A stretch of 38,110 nucleotides of DNA from Gulosibacter chungangensis (GTDB lineage: Bacteria > Actinomycetota > Actinomycetes > Actinomycetales > Microbacteriaceae): positions 1-38,110 of the forward strand of contig NZ_WBKB01000013.1 of the NCBI RefSeq assembly GCF_008831155.1, given 5' to 3'. A program made the translations under genes and the position numbers. Below are positions 31,685 through 38,110 of this stretch, in pieces. Numbering within the stretch: position 1 is the first letter of the stretch; each line of letters opens with the position of its first letter. A model generated the notes under the pieces. That model was given only the letters and a program-made list of their open reading frames with translations. It was not told where the DNA came from and did not search any database.

Positions 31685-32005
31685 ATGATTTTCATTGTGG
31701 TCAAGTACGACGTAAAACCCGAGTATGCCGACAAGTTCATTGAGATCACGCGCGAGTTCACCGAGGCCACCCGTGCCGAGCCCGGTAACAAGTGGTTCGA
31801 GTGGAGCCGCAGCGTAGAGAACCCGAACGAGTTCACGCTGGTGGAAGCCTTCGACGACAACGCTGGTGAGGCGCACGTGAAGGCGCCGCATTTCCAGAAG
31901 GGTCTCGACGCGATGCGTCCCGTGCTCGCGAGCACCCCTAAGATCATCAGCCGCGTCATTGACGGCGATGGCTGGGACGAAATGGGCGAGCTCAAGATCG
32001 ACTAG
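31685..32005 (+). CDS. ABM-domain protein, putative quinol monooxygenase
   Basis: A 106-residue protein starting at ATG 31685 with AAGGA about 8 bases upstream. It is a dimeric alpha/beta-barrel (ABM) domain: FIVVKYDVKPEYADKFIEIT, NKWFEWSRSVENPNEFTLVE and AHVKAPHFQKGLDAM. This pattern is that of the antibiotic biosynthesis monooxygenase/YgiN group, which oxidises quinols or aromatic polyketides without a cofactor. It is co-transcribed with the MFS exporter (18 bp gap) and ends at a strong terminator. The link to the ligase/ketosynthase genes is contextual. It could also be a generic quinol-stress protein. Confidence 0.85.
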   Translation: MIFIVVKYDVKPEYADKFIEITREFTEATRAEPGNKWFEWSRSVENPNEFTLVEAFDDNAGEAHVKAPHFQKGLDAMRPVLASTPKIISRVIDGDGWDEMGELKID

Positions 32006-32023
32006 CCCGCGCGCTGCCGAGCC

Positions 32024-32074
32024 AAAAGCGACCGGCCCCACCATGAGTAATCATGTGTGGGGCCGGTCGCTTTT
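32024..32074. terminator. Strong bidirectional intrinsic terminator
   Basis: An 18-bp perfect stem: 32024-32041 (AAAAGCGACCGGCCCCAC) pairs with 32057-32074. The loop holds a further CATGA/TCATG pairing. A-run and T-run flanks serve both strands. It lies between the convergent ABM gene and the LldD-like gene, so it ends both transcripts. Confidence 0.95.
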
Positions 32075-32092
32075 ACTCAAGACACCGCGGGG

Positions 32093-33364
32093 TTAGTGCG
32101 TTTCGGTGAAGCTGCGCACGGCGGGTAGTGACTGTGCGCGGGGGACCATGCGCACGAGCTGCGTGACGTGTTTCGGCTCCAGCTCTGCCAGCGTCTTTAC
32201 CTGGACGAGCTTCATCGTGCGGACGATTTCGGTCCGGAGGATCTCGATCGCCCGGTCGACACCGGCGCGGCCACCGGCCATCAGACCGTACAGGTAGGCA
32301 CGGCCAATCAGCGTGAACTTCGCACCCATCGCGATCGATGCCACGATGTCGGCACCGTTCATGATGCCGGTATCGATGGCAACTTCGGTGTCCTGCCCGA
32401 CCTCGCGCACGACCTCAGGCAACAGGTGGAAGGGCACCGGTGCCCGGTCAAGCTGACGGCCACCGTGGTTCGAGAGCACGAGGCCATCGACGCCGAGGTC
32501 GACGAGTTTCTTCGCATCCTCAACGTTCTGCACACCCTTGATGACAATCTTGCCGGGGAAGAGCGTACGGATGATGGCGAGGTCATCAAAGGAGATGCTG
32601 GGGTCCATCGCCGAGTCGAGGAGTTCCCCGACGGTGCCGCCGGTGGAGTTGAGCGAAGCGAACTCCAGCGAGGGTGTGGTGAGAAAGTCAAACCACCACC
32701 ACGGGCGGGGGAGCGCATCCAGAACCGTGGAGAGCGTGAGCTGCGGCGGAATCGAGAAGCCGTTTCGGGCATCCCGCAGTCGGGCACCCGCGACGGGGGT
32801 GTCCACCGTGAAGAACAGCGTGTCGTAGCCTGCCTGCGCGGCGCGCTCCACGAGGCCGTAGGAGATCTCGCGCTGCTTCATCACGTACAGCTGGAACCAG
32901 TTGCGGCCGGACGGGTTCGCTGCCCGAACATCCTCGATAGACGTGGTGCCGAGCGTCGAGAGTGTGAAGGGGATGCCCGCAGCCCGAGCGGCGCTGGCAC
33001 CGGCGATCTCACCCTCAGTCTGCATGAGCCGGGTGAAACCGGTAGGTGCAATGCCGAATGGCAGAGCCGAAGGGCCACCGAAGATGGTCGTGCTGGTGTC
33101 CACCGCGGAGACATCCTTGAGGATGGATGGGTGGAACTCGACGTCCTGGAAGGCTCGGCGTGCGCGTGCGAGCGAAATCTCACCATCGGCAGCACCGTCG
33201 GTGTAATCGAACGCAGCTTTGGGTGTACGCCGCTTCGCAATCTTGCGCAGGTCTTCGATGGTCAGTGCGCTGTTGAGGCGACGCTTCTTCCCATTGAGTT
33301 CGGGGCGTTTGAACTGCATGAGCTCGAAGAGCTCGGCGGGCTTCGGGAGTTGGCGCTTAACCAC
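32093..33364 (-). CDS. lldD: FMN-dependent alpha-hydroxy-acid dehydrogenase (L-lactate dehydrogenase-like)
   Basis: About 423 residues from GTG 33364, where GGAGG stands 5 bases upstream and the sequence starts [18 protein letters not shown] as in actinobacterial relatives. The frame continues to ATG 33448, but that start would lie among operators. The FMN alpha-hydroxy-acid fold is clear: [63 protein letters not shown] and the catalytic [12 protein letters not shown] (His and Arg), then [16 protein letters not shown]. It oxidises L-lactate or a related 2-hydroxy acid to the oxo acid. Membrane-linked electron transfer is usual for LldD, but an oxidase is also possible. It is downstream of the GntR-type gene. 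Confidence 0.88.
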   Translation of the reverse strand: MVKRQLPKPAELFELMQFKRPELNGKKRRLNSALTIEDLRKIAKRRTPKAAFDYTDGAADGEISLARARRAFQDVEFHPSILKDVSAVDTSTTIFGGPSALPFGIAPTGFTRLMQTEGEIAGASAARAAGIPFTLSTLGTTSIEDVRAANPSGRNWFQLYVMKQREISYGLVERAAQAGYDTLFFTVDTPVAGARLRDARNGFSIPPQLTLSTVLDALPRPWWWFDFLTTPSLEFASLNSTGGTVGELLDSAMDPSISFDDLAIIRTLFPGKIVIKGVQNVEDAKKLVDLGVDGLVLSNHGGRQLDRAPVPFHLLPEVVREVGQDTEVAIDTGIMNGADIVASIAMGAKFTLIGRAYLYGLMAGGRAGVDRAIEILRTEIVRTMKLVQVKTLAELEPKHVTQLVRMVPRAQSLPAVRSFTETH

Positions 33365-33414
33365 AATTTCCTCCAGTGATCCGAACGAGTGAGATGGATA
33401 CGGTAATTCAAGTC

Positions 33415-33472
33415 GGTCCAACCAGGTCAATTCATGAGGTTGGACCATGAGGTAAGACCATGTGGTCAGACC
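33415..33472. promoter_or_regulatory. Four GGT-N3-ACC operator sites upstream of lldD-like gene
   Basis: Four 9-base palindromes with the same frame: GGTCCAACC (33415-33423), GGTTGGACC (33438-33446), GGTAAGACC (33451-33459) and GGTCAGACC (33464-33472). Start-to-start spacings are 23, 13 and 13. GGT-N3-ACC matches the general FadR/LldR-type GntR consensus (TNGTNNNACNA). On the minus strand a -35-like TTGACC lies between sites one and two, so at least the lldD-proximal site would cover the promoter. The likely ligand-responsive regulator is encoded just upstream. Confidence 0.75.
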
Positions 33473-33569
33473 TCATGAATGTAACGCTGTCGGCATGCGG
33501 CGTCAACCCTTTAGTGGCGTCGAATATCGCCCGGGCGGTGCTGCTCGGGGGTCGCGAGGCTTGCCGCAG

Positions 33570-34247
33570 TTAGGCCGTTCGCTCGTAATAGCCGGTGATG
33601 TGCTGCTCGAGGAGCGTCGCAGCGTGCTCGTTCTCGCCACTCTTCAGGGCGGCAAAGATGGCTCGATGTTCGCCACGTAGCTTCGGGGCGAGGTCTTCCC
33701 AATCCTCGACTGCCTGGGCGCGCGCCTGCGTTTGGTCCGAGATCGACAGTCGCAGCGCATCCATCATGATGCTCACAAGGGGGTTGCTGGCGGCACCCGA
33801 GCAGATCACGTGGAACTCAGTGTCGAGCCTGAGGAAAGTGGGGATGTCGAGGCTCGGATCGTCCATTCGGTCAAGAACCTGCTCGGCGGCATCCCAGTCG
33901 CCGAGTGCGGGGTCGGCATTCTTCGCGCACCAGGTTTCGAGCAGGATGCGCAATTGCACCATGTCGTAGGCCTCCACCTGACGGGTGGCGATCTGTAGAT
34001 TCAACGATCGGCTGAGCCCCTGCTCCGGAGTTGCGGTGATGATCGTGCCGGAGCTCGGACCGGAACCGGTGGAGGTACGAATGGTTCCGAGGACTTCAAG
34101 CACACGAAAAGCCTCCCGAATCGCACTGCGGGAGACCTCAAGCGTCTGCGAGAGCGCCCGTTCGCTGGGAAGGTGATCGCCAACATGGAGGCGACCGCTT
34201 CTGAGCTCATCGGTGACCCACTCGAGGACGATTTCATGTGCTTTCAT
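33570..34247 (-). CDS. GntR-family regulator, FadR/FCD type (LldR-like)
   Basis: A 225-residue regulator from ATG 34247 (AGGT about 4 bases upstream; the longer frame is not supported). The N-terminal winged helix-turn-helix is typical of GntR: HEIVLEWVTDELRSGRLHVG, LPSERALSQTLEVSRSAIRE, and a wing with RTSTGSG. The C-terminal FCD domain has helices with YDMVQLRILLETWCAKNA, FLRLDTEFHVICSGAASNPL and EHRAIFAALKSGENEHAATL, which provide the Asp/His metal-binding set of the family. It is transcribed in the same direction as lldD, 205 bases upstream, and the operators lie between them. Thus it probably represses lldD until a 2-hydroxy acid binds. Confidence 0.87.
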   Translation of the reverse strand: MKAHEIVLEWVTDELRSGRLHVGDHLPSERALSQTLEVSRSAIREAFRVLEVLGTIRTSTGSGPSSGTIITATPEQGLSRSLNLQIATRQVEAYDMVQLRILLETWCAKNADPALGDWDAAEQVLDRMDDPSLDIPTFLRLDTEFHVICSGAASNPLVSIMMDALRLSISDQTQARAQAVEDWEDLAPKLRGEHRAIFAALKSGENEHAATLLEQHITGYYERTA

Positions 34248-34357
34248 TCGACCTAGTATTCCAGGGTCCGCGTGTGGTTCTGCCTGGTGAGGCCACCGTT
34301 TCGCTCGGTGTCGGCACCTGATCGTGCCTTCTGATAGGAGCAAGAGGGCCTGGGCGA

Positions 34358-35260
34358 TTACTCACGAAGTGCCGCAGCCACGGCCTCGCGCACCGTGGGA
34401 TGCTCGAATTCATAACCCGAATCGGTCAGGGCCTTGGGAATTGCGACCGCATCGCAGGTCAGCAACGCTTCGGCAGCATCCTTCCCGAGCACGAGCTTCA
34501 CGGCGAAGCCGGGCACCGGAACGAGATAAGGCCGTCGCAACCCCGCGGCGAGCGAGCGACCGAGTCCGTTGGCACTCGCGGGCACCGGAGCAGCCAGGTT
34601 GAAAGCTCCGGTGAGCTGCTGATCGATAATGTGGCGGATCGCGCCAACTTCATCGGCCAACGAAATGAACGGCCATTTCTGATGGCCACCCGCAATCGGT
34701 CCGCTGATCCCAAGTTTTGTGAGCAGAATGAGTGGTTTGAGCACACCGTCTCGGTGCACGACCGGTGCGGTGCGCAACAACGCCACGCGAGCATCCGGCC
34801 CAGCGGACAGCGCGGCGGCCTCCCAATCGACGCACAGTTCAGCTAAGAACCCGTCCCCGGGAGCGCTCGCCTCGTCGGCAGGTGCCGGTGGCTGCGTGCC
34901 GTAATAGCCAACGGCTGAGGCCGAAACGAACAGGGGAGCGTTGGCACCCAGCGCGCGGACCGCATCCGCTATGGCCGTTGTCGGTGTGAGCCGAGAATCA
35001 CGCAGCAACTTTCGGTAGGCCTTCGTCCAGGGAAACTTGCCGATGCTCGCGCCGTTGAGCCCAACGACTGCCCGAGCGCCTTCGAGCACCGTTGGATCAA
35101 GCGGACCATCGCCTTCGCGTAGCCACGCGACTTCATCGGGCCCTCGGGCTTCACGTCGCACCAACAGGACCACGCGATATCCATCGGCACGCAGCGAGCG
35201 TTGCAGCGCCCGGCCGATAAGTCCGGAGCCGCCAGCCACGACGATCTTTTCTTCGGGCAT
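34358..35260 (-). CDS. TIGR01777 family SDR oxidoreductase/epimerase-like protein
   Basis: A 300-residue protein beginning at ATG 35260, with GGGGAGG 5 bases upstream. The Rossmann nucleotide-binding loop is VVAGGSGLIGRALQRSLRAD, then VVGLNGASIGKFPWTKAYRK, SRLTPTTAIADAV and the SASAVGYYGTQ active-site-like segment (S...YxxxQ). The C-terminal part (NGLGRSLAAGLRRPYLVPVP, KDAAEALL, TDSGYEFEHPTVREAVAAAL) corresponds to DUF1731. These proteins are found widely (YfcH, SulA-like in old annotation), but the substrate is unknown. It has no close partner genes here; an NAD(P)-dependent activity is inferred from the fold. Confidence 0.88.
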   Translation of the reverse strand: MPEEKIVVAGGSGLIGRALQRSLRADGYRVVLLVRREARGPDEVAWLREGDGPLDPTVLEGARAVVGLNGASIGKFPWTKAYRKLLRDSRLTPTTAIADAVRALGANAPLFVSASAVGYYGTQPPAPADEASAPGDGFLAELCVDWEAAALSAGPDARVALLRTAPVVHRDGVLKPLILLTKLGISGPIAGGHQKWPFISLADEVGAIRHIIDQQLTGAFNLAAPVPASANGLGRSLAAGLRRPYLVPVPGFAVKLVLGKDAAEALLTCDAVAIPKALTDSGYEFEHPTVREAVAAALRE

Positions 35261-35504
35261 TGTTGCCTCCCCATTGCTCGGCAGTGGCAGCGAATCTTCG
35301 CCTAGTGATTGGCCCAGAGTGGCATGACCGGATGTGCGACCCCTGTTACCGAACCGTCATTGGTCGCTCATCAGGGGTTGCGGGGCCAAGCACTATTCCG
35401 CGACAGAATCAACCTTCTGTCCATCGGGGCTTCTCGGCTAAAGTAGGGGCCGCTCCCGCCCGCAAACGGGCCCGAGTACGAGTGAAACCGCGAATGGAGT
35501 ACCG

Positions 35505-35891
35505 ATGCAAAAATCACTCGCGGAGTTACGAGAACTTGCGCACTACGAACGCGAGTCGATTATTGAACGTCGCGTGCGTGGGGGAGAGGACCCGGCACAG
35601 GTCTTCGCCGATATCCCGGACACGGACGAATACCTCGTGCTGCTGCTGCGCGATGACGCGCTCGAAGATCGCGGGCTCACCGCCGAGTATGCGCTCGCGC
35701 GACTGGCCGAACAGACCCAGCAGGAAGGTGCCGAGGAGCTTCGTCGCACCGCGAACGGTATTGACGCGAAGCTTTTCCGACACATTGCCCGTGACTATCC
35801 GCAGCTCAGCCGCGCCGTGTGGCGACTGCTGGGGGACGTGGAAGAACCGGGTTCGCTCATCGAGCCGGCGCGGCGCGACATCCTCGGCTAG
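35505..35891 (+). CDS. Hypothetical helical protein
   Basis: A 128-residue acidic protein starting at ATG 35505, with GGAG about 8 bases upstream. The sequence is protein-like throughout, mainly helical and charged (SLAELRELAHYERESIIERR, AEYALARLAEQTQQEGAEEL), with no membrane segment and no motif I can name. The family is not recognised. Its TAG stop (35889-35891) shares the palindrome CTAG with the stop of the convergent cupin gene. Confidence 0.65.
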   Translation: MQKSLAELRELAHYERESIIERRVRGGEDPAQVFADIPDTDEYLVLLLRDDALEDRGLTAEYALARLAEQTQQEGAEELRRTANGIDAKLFRHIARDYPQLSRAVWRLLGDVEEPGSLIEPARRDILG

Positions 35892-36292
35892 ACCGGCGAG
35901 CTCTCGGCGCCGGGCCGGATGCGCGGCATGAGCGGCTCGGTGAGTCGCCGCTGGTGCACAGTCAGGTAGCCGAGTCCATTCGGCCCGGCCAGGTAGCCGC
36001 GGCGGGAGCGCTTCGGGAGCCAAAGGATTTGCCCCGGCTCGAGGGGAATCTCTCCCTCGGCAGTGCGCAGAGTGCCGCTGCCCATGAGCACGATCACAAG
36101 TGAATCCAGTTCCGGTCCGTCGAAATCTCCGATGCTCTCACCGGCCGGCAGACGGATCAGATTCGAATCGAGATCCCGATCCACTTCTTGTAGCTTCCAC
36201 ACGGCTCCGCGAGCTTCCGCGCTCGCGTTGCTGAGCGCATCCGTATGGCCAATTACCCGCGGCACGGAGTGCGGTTCGGGGTCGATGCTCAT
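35888..36292 (-). CDS. Cupin-domain protein
   Basis: A 134-residue small cupin, starting at ATG 36292, one base after the upstream FUSC stop. The core (NLIRLPAGESIGDFDGPELD, SLVIVLMGSGTLRTAEGEIP, LEPGQILWLPKRSRRGYLAG) shows the beta-barrel strands and a G(X)5HXH-like region, but the metal-binding His cluster is degenerate (GESIGDFDGPELD), so it may not bind metal. The role could be small-molecule binding or regulation. It probably shares a transcript with the FUSC gene upstream. Confidence 0.7.
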   Translation of the reverse strand: MSIDPEPHSVPRVIGHTDALSNASAEARGAVWKLQEVDRDLDSNLIRLPAGESIGDFDGPELDSLVIVLMGSGTLRTAEGEIPLEPGQILWLPKRSRRGYLAGPNGLGYLTVHQRRLTEPLMPRIRPGAESSPV

Positions 36293-36293
36293 T

Positions 36294-37460
36294 TCAGGAG
36301 TCTTCCTCTCGAAGGTCGATGGACTGGGTGGGATTGTCACTGCACAGCACCCACTTGCGCCAAGCCCATGGCAATAGCACACAGATCACGCCCCCTGTCG
36401 AGCCGATCGCGGTTTCAATGGCACGGTCTTTGAGAATTTGTGCGTTGTCGAGCGCGACCGGGCCCGCACTCGATGCCAGCACCGTTGCCATCAGTGCTAG
36501 TGGCGTGATCACAACCTGCGCGATCATGTACGAGCGGGCCACGAGCATTTCCGCGCCGAACTGCAGCACCGCGATGATGAGGATGAGTTGCCAGGGTTCG
36601 AGGTCGAGCAACAACAGCAGCGCAACCAAGATGAGGCCAAAGAGCGTTCCGATGACGCGCTGCAGGCCGCGACTAATGCGATAGCTCGTGGAGTGTCCCA
36701 CGATCGGGACCACCGCCGCCACCATGGCCCAGTAATTGTGTTGCATTTCGAATACTGGGCTCAGCAATATTGCGATGGCGCCGGCAGCTCCAGCCGCAAC
36801 AAAGTGCCAGGCACCATTGCGCCAGATTTGGATGCGCTGGGCGCGGCTAAATACCTGTGGCTTTGGCCATTGAAATGGCTTGCGCCGTTTAGGGAAAAGT
36901 ACTCTCGAGCTCACGCCAATGAGCAACGCGAACACCACCGTGGCAACGGTGGTAATTGCCGCGTCGATGAAAGGCGGCTGCGCGGGTACCGATGCCACCG
37001 CGGCAAAAGCAAATATCTGGAACAGTGAACCGGTTGGTCGTAACTGCCAGTAGGCAGCAATGACGGCGACGACGCCAGCGACCACCGTGGTGCAGCCGAC
37101 AAGGGCCCAGGCATTCTCTCGTTCGGAAATGCCGTTCCGCCCGGCGATGTTGGCGAGCAGCAGCAGTACCGTCATGAGCAGGCCCACGCGCAGCTGCATT
37201 TGCAGGCGTGGTCCGTGGTCGAGGTTGCGGCCGTAGATGGCGGTGAAGGCGCCGAAGGATGCGAAGATGGCCAAGTCGATTCGGTCGAGCAGCAGCAGCG
37301 TCAACAGGGGGACGAAAACGGCAATCCCACAGCGGATAGCGACTTCATGATCGCGATTGGCCGGACCAATTGTGAACAGGTGCGGGAAGGGGTTTATTTC
37401 TGAAAAGTTCTGCTTTGCATTACCCGATTTCACGCTATGGTTCCTCACATAAGCTTCCAT
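36294..37460 (-). CDS. FUSC family membrane protein
   Basis: A 388-residue integral membrane protein with about 10 to 11 hydrophobic helices in two blocks: an N-terminal block (CGIAVFVPLLTLLLLDRIDL, then FGAFTAIYGRNLDHGPRLQM) and a C-terminal block (NYWAMVAAVVPIVGHS, RGLQRVIGTLFGLILVALLL). The GRNLDHGPRL and GHSTSYRISRGLQRVIGT elements are the loop signatures of FUSC-type proteins, relatives of aromatic acid exporters (AaeB). It may export an aromatic or organic acid; the substrate cannot be told. The start at ATG 37460 is family-like but has only a weak ribosome binding site. The cupin gene follows at once. Confidence 0.85.
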   Translation of the reverse strand: MEAYVRNHSVKSGNAKQNFSEINPFPHLFTIGPANRDHEVAIRCGIAVFVPLLTLLLLDRIDLAIFASFGAFTAIYGRNLDHGPRLQMQLRVGLLMTVLLLLANIAGRNGISERENAWALVGCTTVVAGVVAVIAAYWQLRPTGSLFQIFAFAAVASVPAQPPFIDAAITTVATVVFALLIGVSSRVLFPKRRKPFQWPKPQVFSRAQRIQIWRNGAWHFVAAGAAGAIAILLSPVFEMQHNYWAMVAAVVPIVGHSTSYRISRGLQRVIGTLFGLILVALLLLLDLEPWQLILIIAVLQFGAEMLVARSYMIAQVVITPLALMATVLASSAGPVALDNAQILKDRAIETAIGSTGGVICVLLPWAWRKWVLCSDNPTQSIDLREEDS

Positions 37461-37881
37461 GATAGTGCGCTGCGTTGCGGGCTAGATGGCGGCAAATATG
37501 GGTGCTCTTGCGACCTTACGGTAACGATTGTGCAACGTTGGTGACCGATGCCGGAGTTCGCCTATAAGCACGCGGAACGCGGCGCTTACGAAGCGGCAGA
37601 TTTTGTTCGGGAATGGCGTAAATACGCCACTTTTTGACCACAACGCTTGACTCAGCCCGATAGTCTTGACCTCTGGTACTTCCCGTGGGCGGCTCGAGCT
37701 GCAGCTGCCGGAAAGGCCGAATAGTTCCGATTTGTTGAAGCAAAATACGCGCTGAAATCCGCGCCAACCGAATTGCCGTGTCCGCAACCAGACCGGGTGT
37801 TATGACGCGTGCTGAACAGTTGTTAGCTCTAAATCTGTGACACCTCTACTCGAGCGTCTCGAGATATCGAAGGAGTCTTCT
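37461..37881. other. Intergenic region between FUSC and the proV fragment
   Basis: About 420 bases without a gene I can support. A minus-strand ORF (37482-37787) has an unlikely Arg/Ser-rich translation and no ribosome binding site. It should hold the promoter of the proV-like gene. TTGACT at about 37644 and TTGACC at about 37665 are possible -35 elements, but none has a convincing -10 at proper spacing. The part next to the start ends in AGGAG (37871-37875). Confidence 0.4.
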
Positions 37882-38010
37882 TTGACGACCAATGCCATTA
37901 CCGTCGAACACCTTTATAAGGTGTTCGGACGAAACCCGAGAGAAGGCGTCCGGCGCCTTCAGAATGGTGAAACTCGGGCCAACCTAGTGTCGCGTGTCGT
38001 TAGTTCCTAA
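37882..38010 (+). pseudogene. proV: ProV-like glycine betaine ABC ATPase, N-terminal fragment interrupted by IS
   Basis: TTG 37882 with AGGAG 6 bases upstream starts an N-terminus typical of ProV/OpuAA-type ATP-binding proteins: TTNAITVEHLYKVFGRNPRE, then GVRRLQNGETRAN. After about 35 codons the family resemblance stops and the frame ends at TAA 38008-38010. A full ProV is over 300 residues with Walker A near residue 60, so this is a truncation. The break coincides with a TA at 37985-37986 and the start of IS630-like DNA. The gene is probably inactivated; its remainder would lie beyond the element. The identity rests on about 35 residues. Confidence 0.65.
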
Positions 38011-38110
38011 ATGGTTAGTGGGTTGAGAGAATAATGCATGGCGAATTCTCCAGCCCCGGCCCTTGCTCTTTACGATGGTGATCACGACGAACTCGTCTCC
38101 TGGACGAGAG
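37987..38110 (+). mobile_element. IS630-family insertion sequence, left end (partial)
   Basis: Sequence after the TA at 37985-37986 is the putative left terminus (starts GTGTCGCGTGTCGTTAG); IS630 elements insert at TA and duplicate it. The transposase gene begins 51 bases inside. The right end and inverted repeat lie outside the window, so the exact boundary is inferred from where ProV-like coding ends. Confidence 0.6.
38038..38110 (+). CDS. IS630-family transposase, N-terminal part
   Basis: ATG 38038 opens a frame translating as ANSPAPALALYDGDHDELVS WTR, running off the window end. This is the beginning of actinobacterial IS630-type transposases, in which a short leader with L-x-x-x-D-R/H-x-E-L is followed by an HTH (not reached here). 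The DDE catalytic domain lies beyond the window. Upstream GAGAG near 38026-38030 may serve as the ribosome binding site. Confidence 0.6.
   Translation, partial: MANSPAPALALYDGDHDELVSWTR

Noticed and set aside
32168-33379. 403-residue plus-strand open frame
   Set aside because: Antisense to the LldD-like gene, whose FMN and catalytic motifs are unmistakable.
33365-33448. N-terminal extension of the LldD-like protein from ATG 33448
   Set aside because: GTG 33364 has a GGAGG site and the family-like N-terminus; the upstream region contains operators and a promoter.
33415-33472. Short CRISPR-like repeat array
   Set aside because: Repeat units are only 9 bases, palindromic and 4 bases apart, which fits transcription factor sites, not CRISPR.
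37482-37787. 101-residue minus-strand ORF
   Set aside because: Composition unlike a protein, no ribosome binding site and no recognisable motif.

Overview
The window is high-GC DNA with dense, often overlapping genes, Shine-Dalgarno starters and frequent GTG/TTG starts. Together with LldD/GntR, TIGR01777, FUSC and DHA2 transporter genes this suggests a chromosome of a high-GC Gram-positive actinobacterium, perhaps Microbacteriaceae. The genus cannot be fixed from sequence alone. No tRNA, rRNA or CRISPR array was seen.

Positions 1 to about 22,000 look like an accessory defence island. The left part (529-5558) holds an AbiTii-domain membrane protein, two small Cys-rich proteins, a small beta-flower-like protein, an orphan PD-(D/E)XK-like protein, an excisionase-type HTH protein, a 435-residue protein with a Gly/Ala-rich hydrophobic segment, and a short hypothetical gene. 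The core is a tightly packed seven-gene run on the plus strand (6028-19461): SNF2/RapA-like helicase, type III-like adenine methyltransferase, type III-like Res helicase-nuclease, DUF6414 protein, ClpA/B-like AAA+ ATPase, OLD-family ATPase/TOPRIM nuclease (GajA-like) and UvrD-like helicase (GajB-like). From the methyltransferase onward the genes overlap or are separated by at most a few bases. It reads as one transcription unit joining an SNF2-assisted type III-like restriction-modification module to a Gabija-like module through two connector genes. A sigma70-like promoter lies in the only larger internal gap, just before the methyltransferase. The island ends with a probably frameshifted gene, a convergent pair (unknown 403-residue protein plus a double-HTH protein), and an AT-rich hairpin region.

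From about 22,048 the content becomes metabolic and chromosomal. There is a small membrane protein, a thiolase, a membrane protein and a nitroreductase. A minus-strand three-gene operon follows: adenylate-forming ligase, FabF-like ketosynthase, and an acyl-CoA dehydrogenase-like flavoprotein lacking the usual catalytic Glu motif. Divergent from it are a 14-TM MFS exporter and an ABM-type monooxygenase. This looks like a small uncharacterised acyl-modifying or biosynthetic locus with its own exporter. A strong bidirectional terminator separates it from an FMN-dependent alpha-hydroxy-acid dehydrogenase (LldD-like), whose promoter carries four GGT-N3-ACC sites, and its probable GntR/FadR-family regulator.

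The right end has a TIGR01777 epimerase, a small hypothetical protein, a cupin and an FUSC membrane protein. Last comes the N-terminus of a ProV-like glycine betaine ABC ATPase that appears to be interrupted by an IS630-family insertion sequence running off the window.
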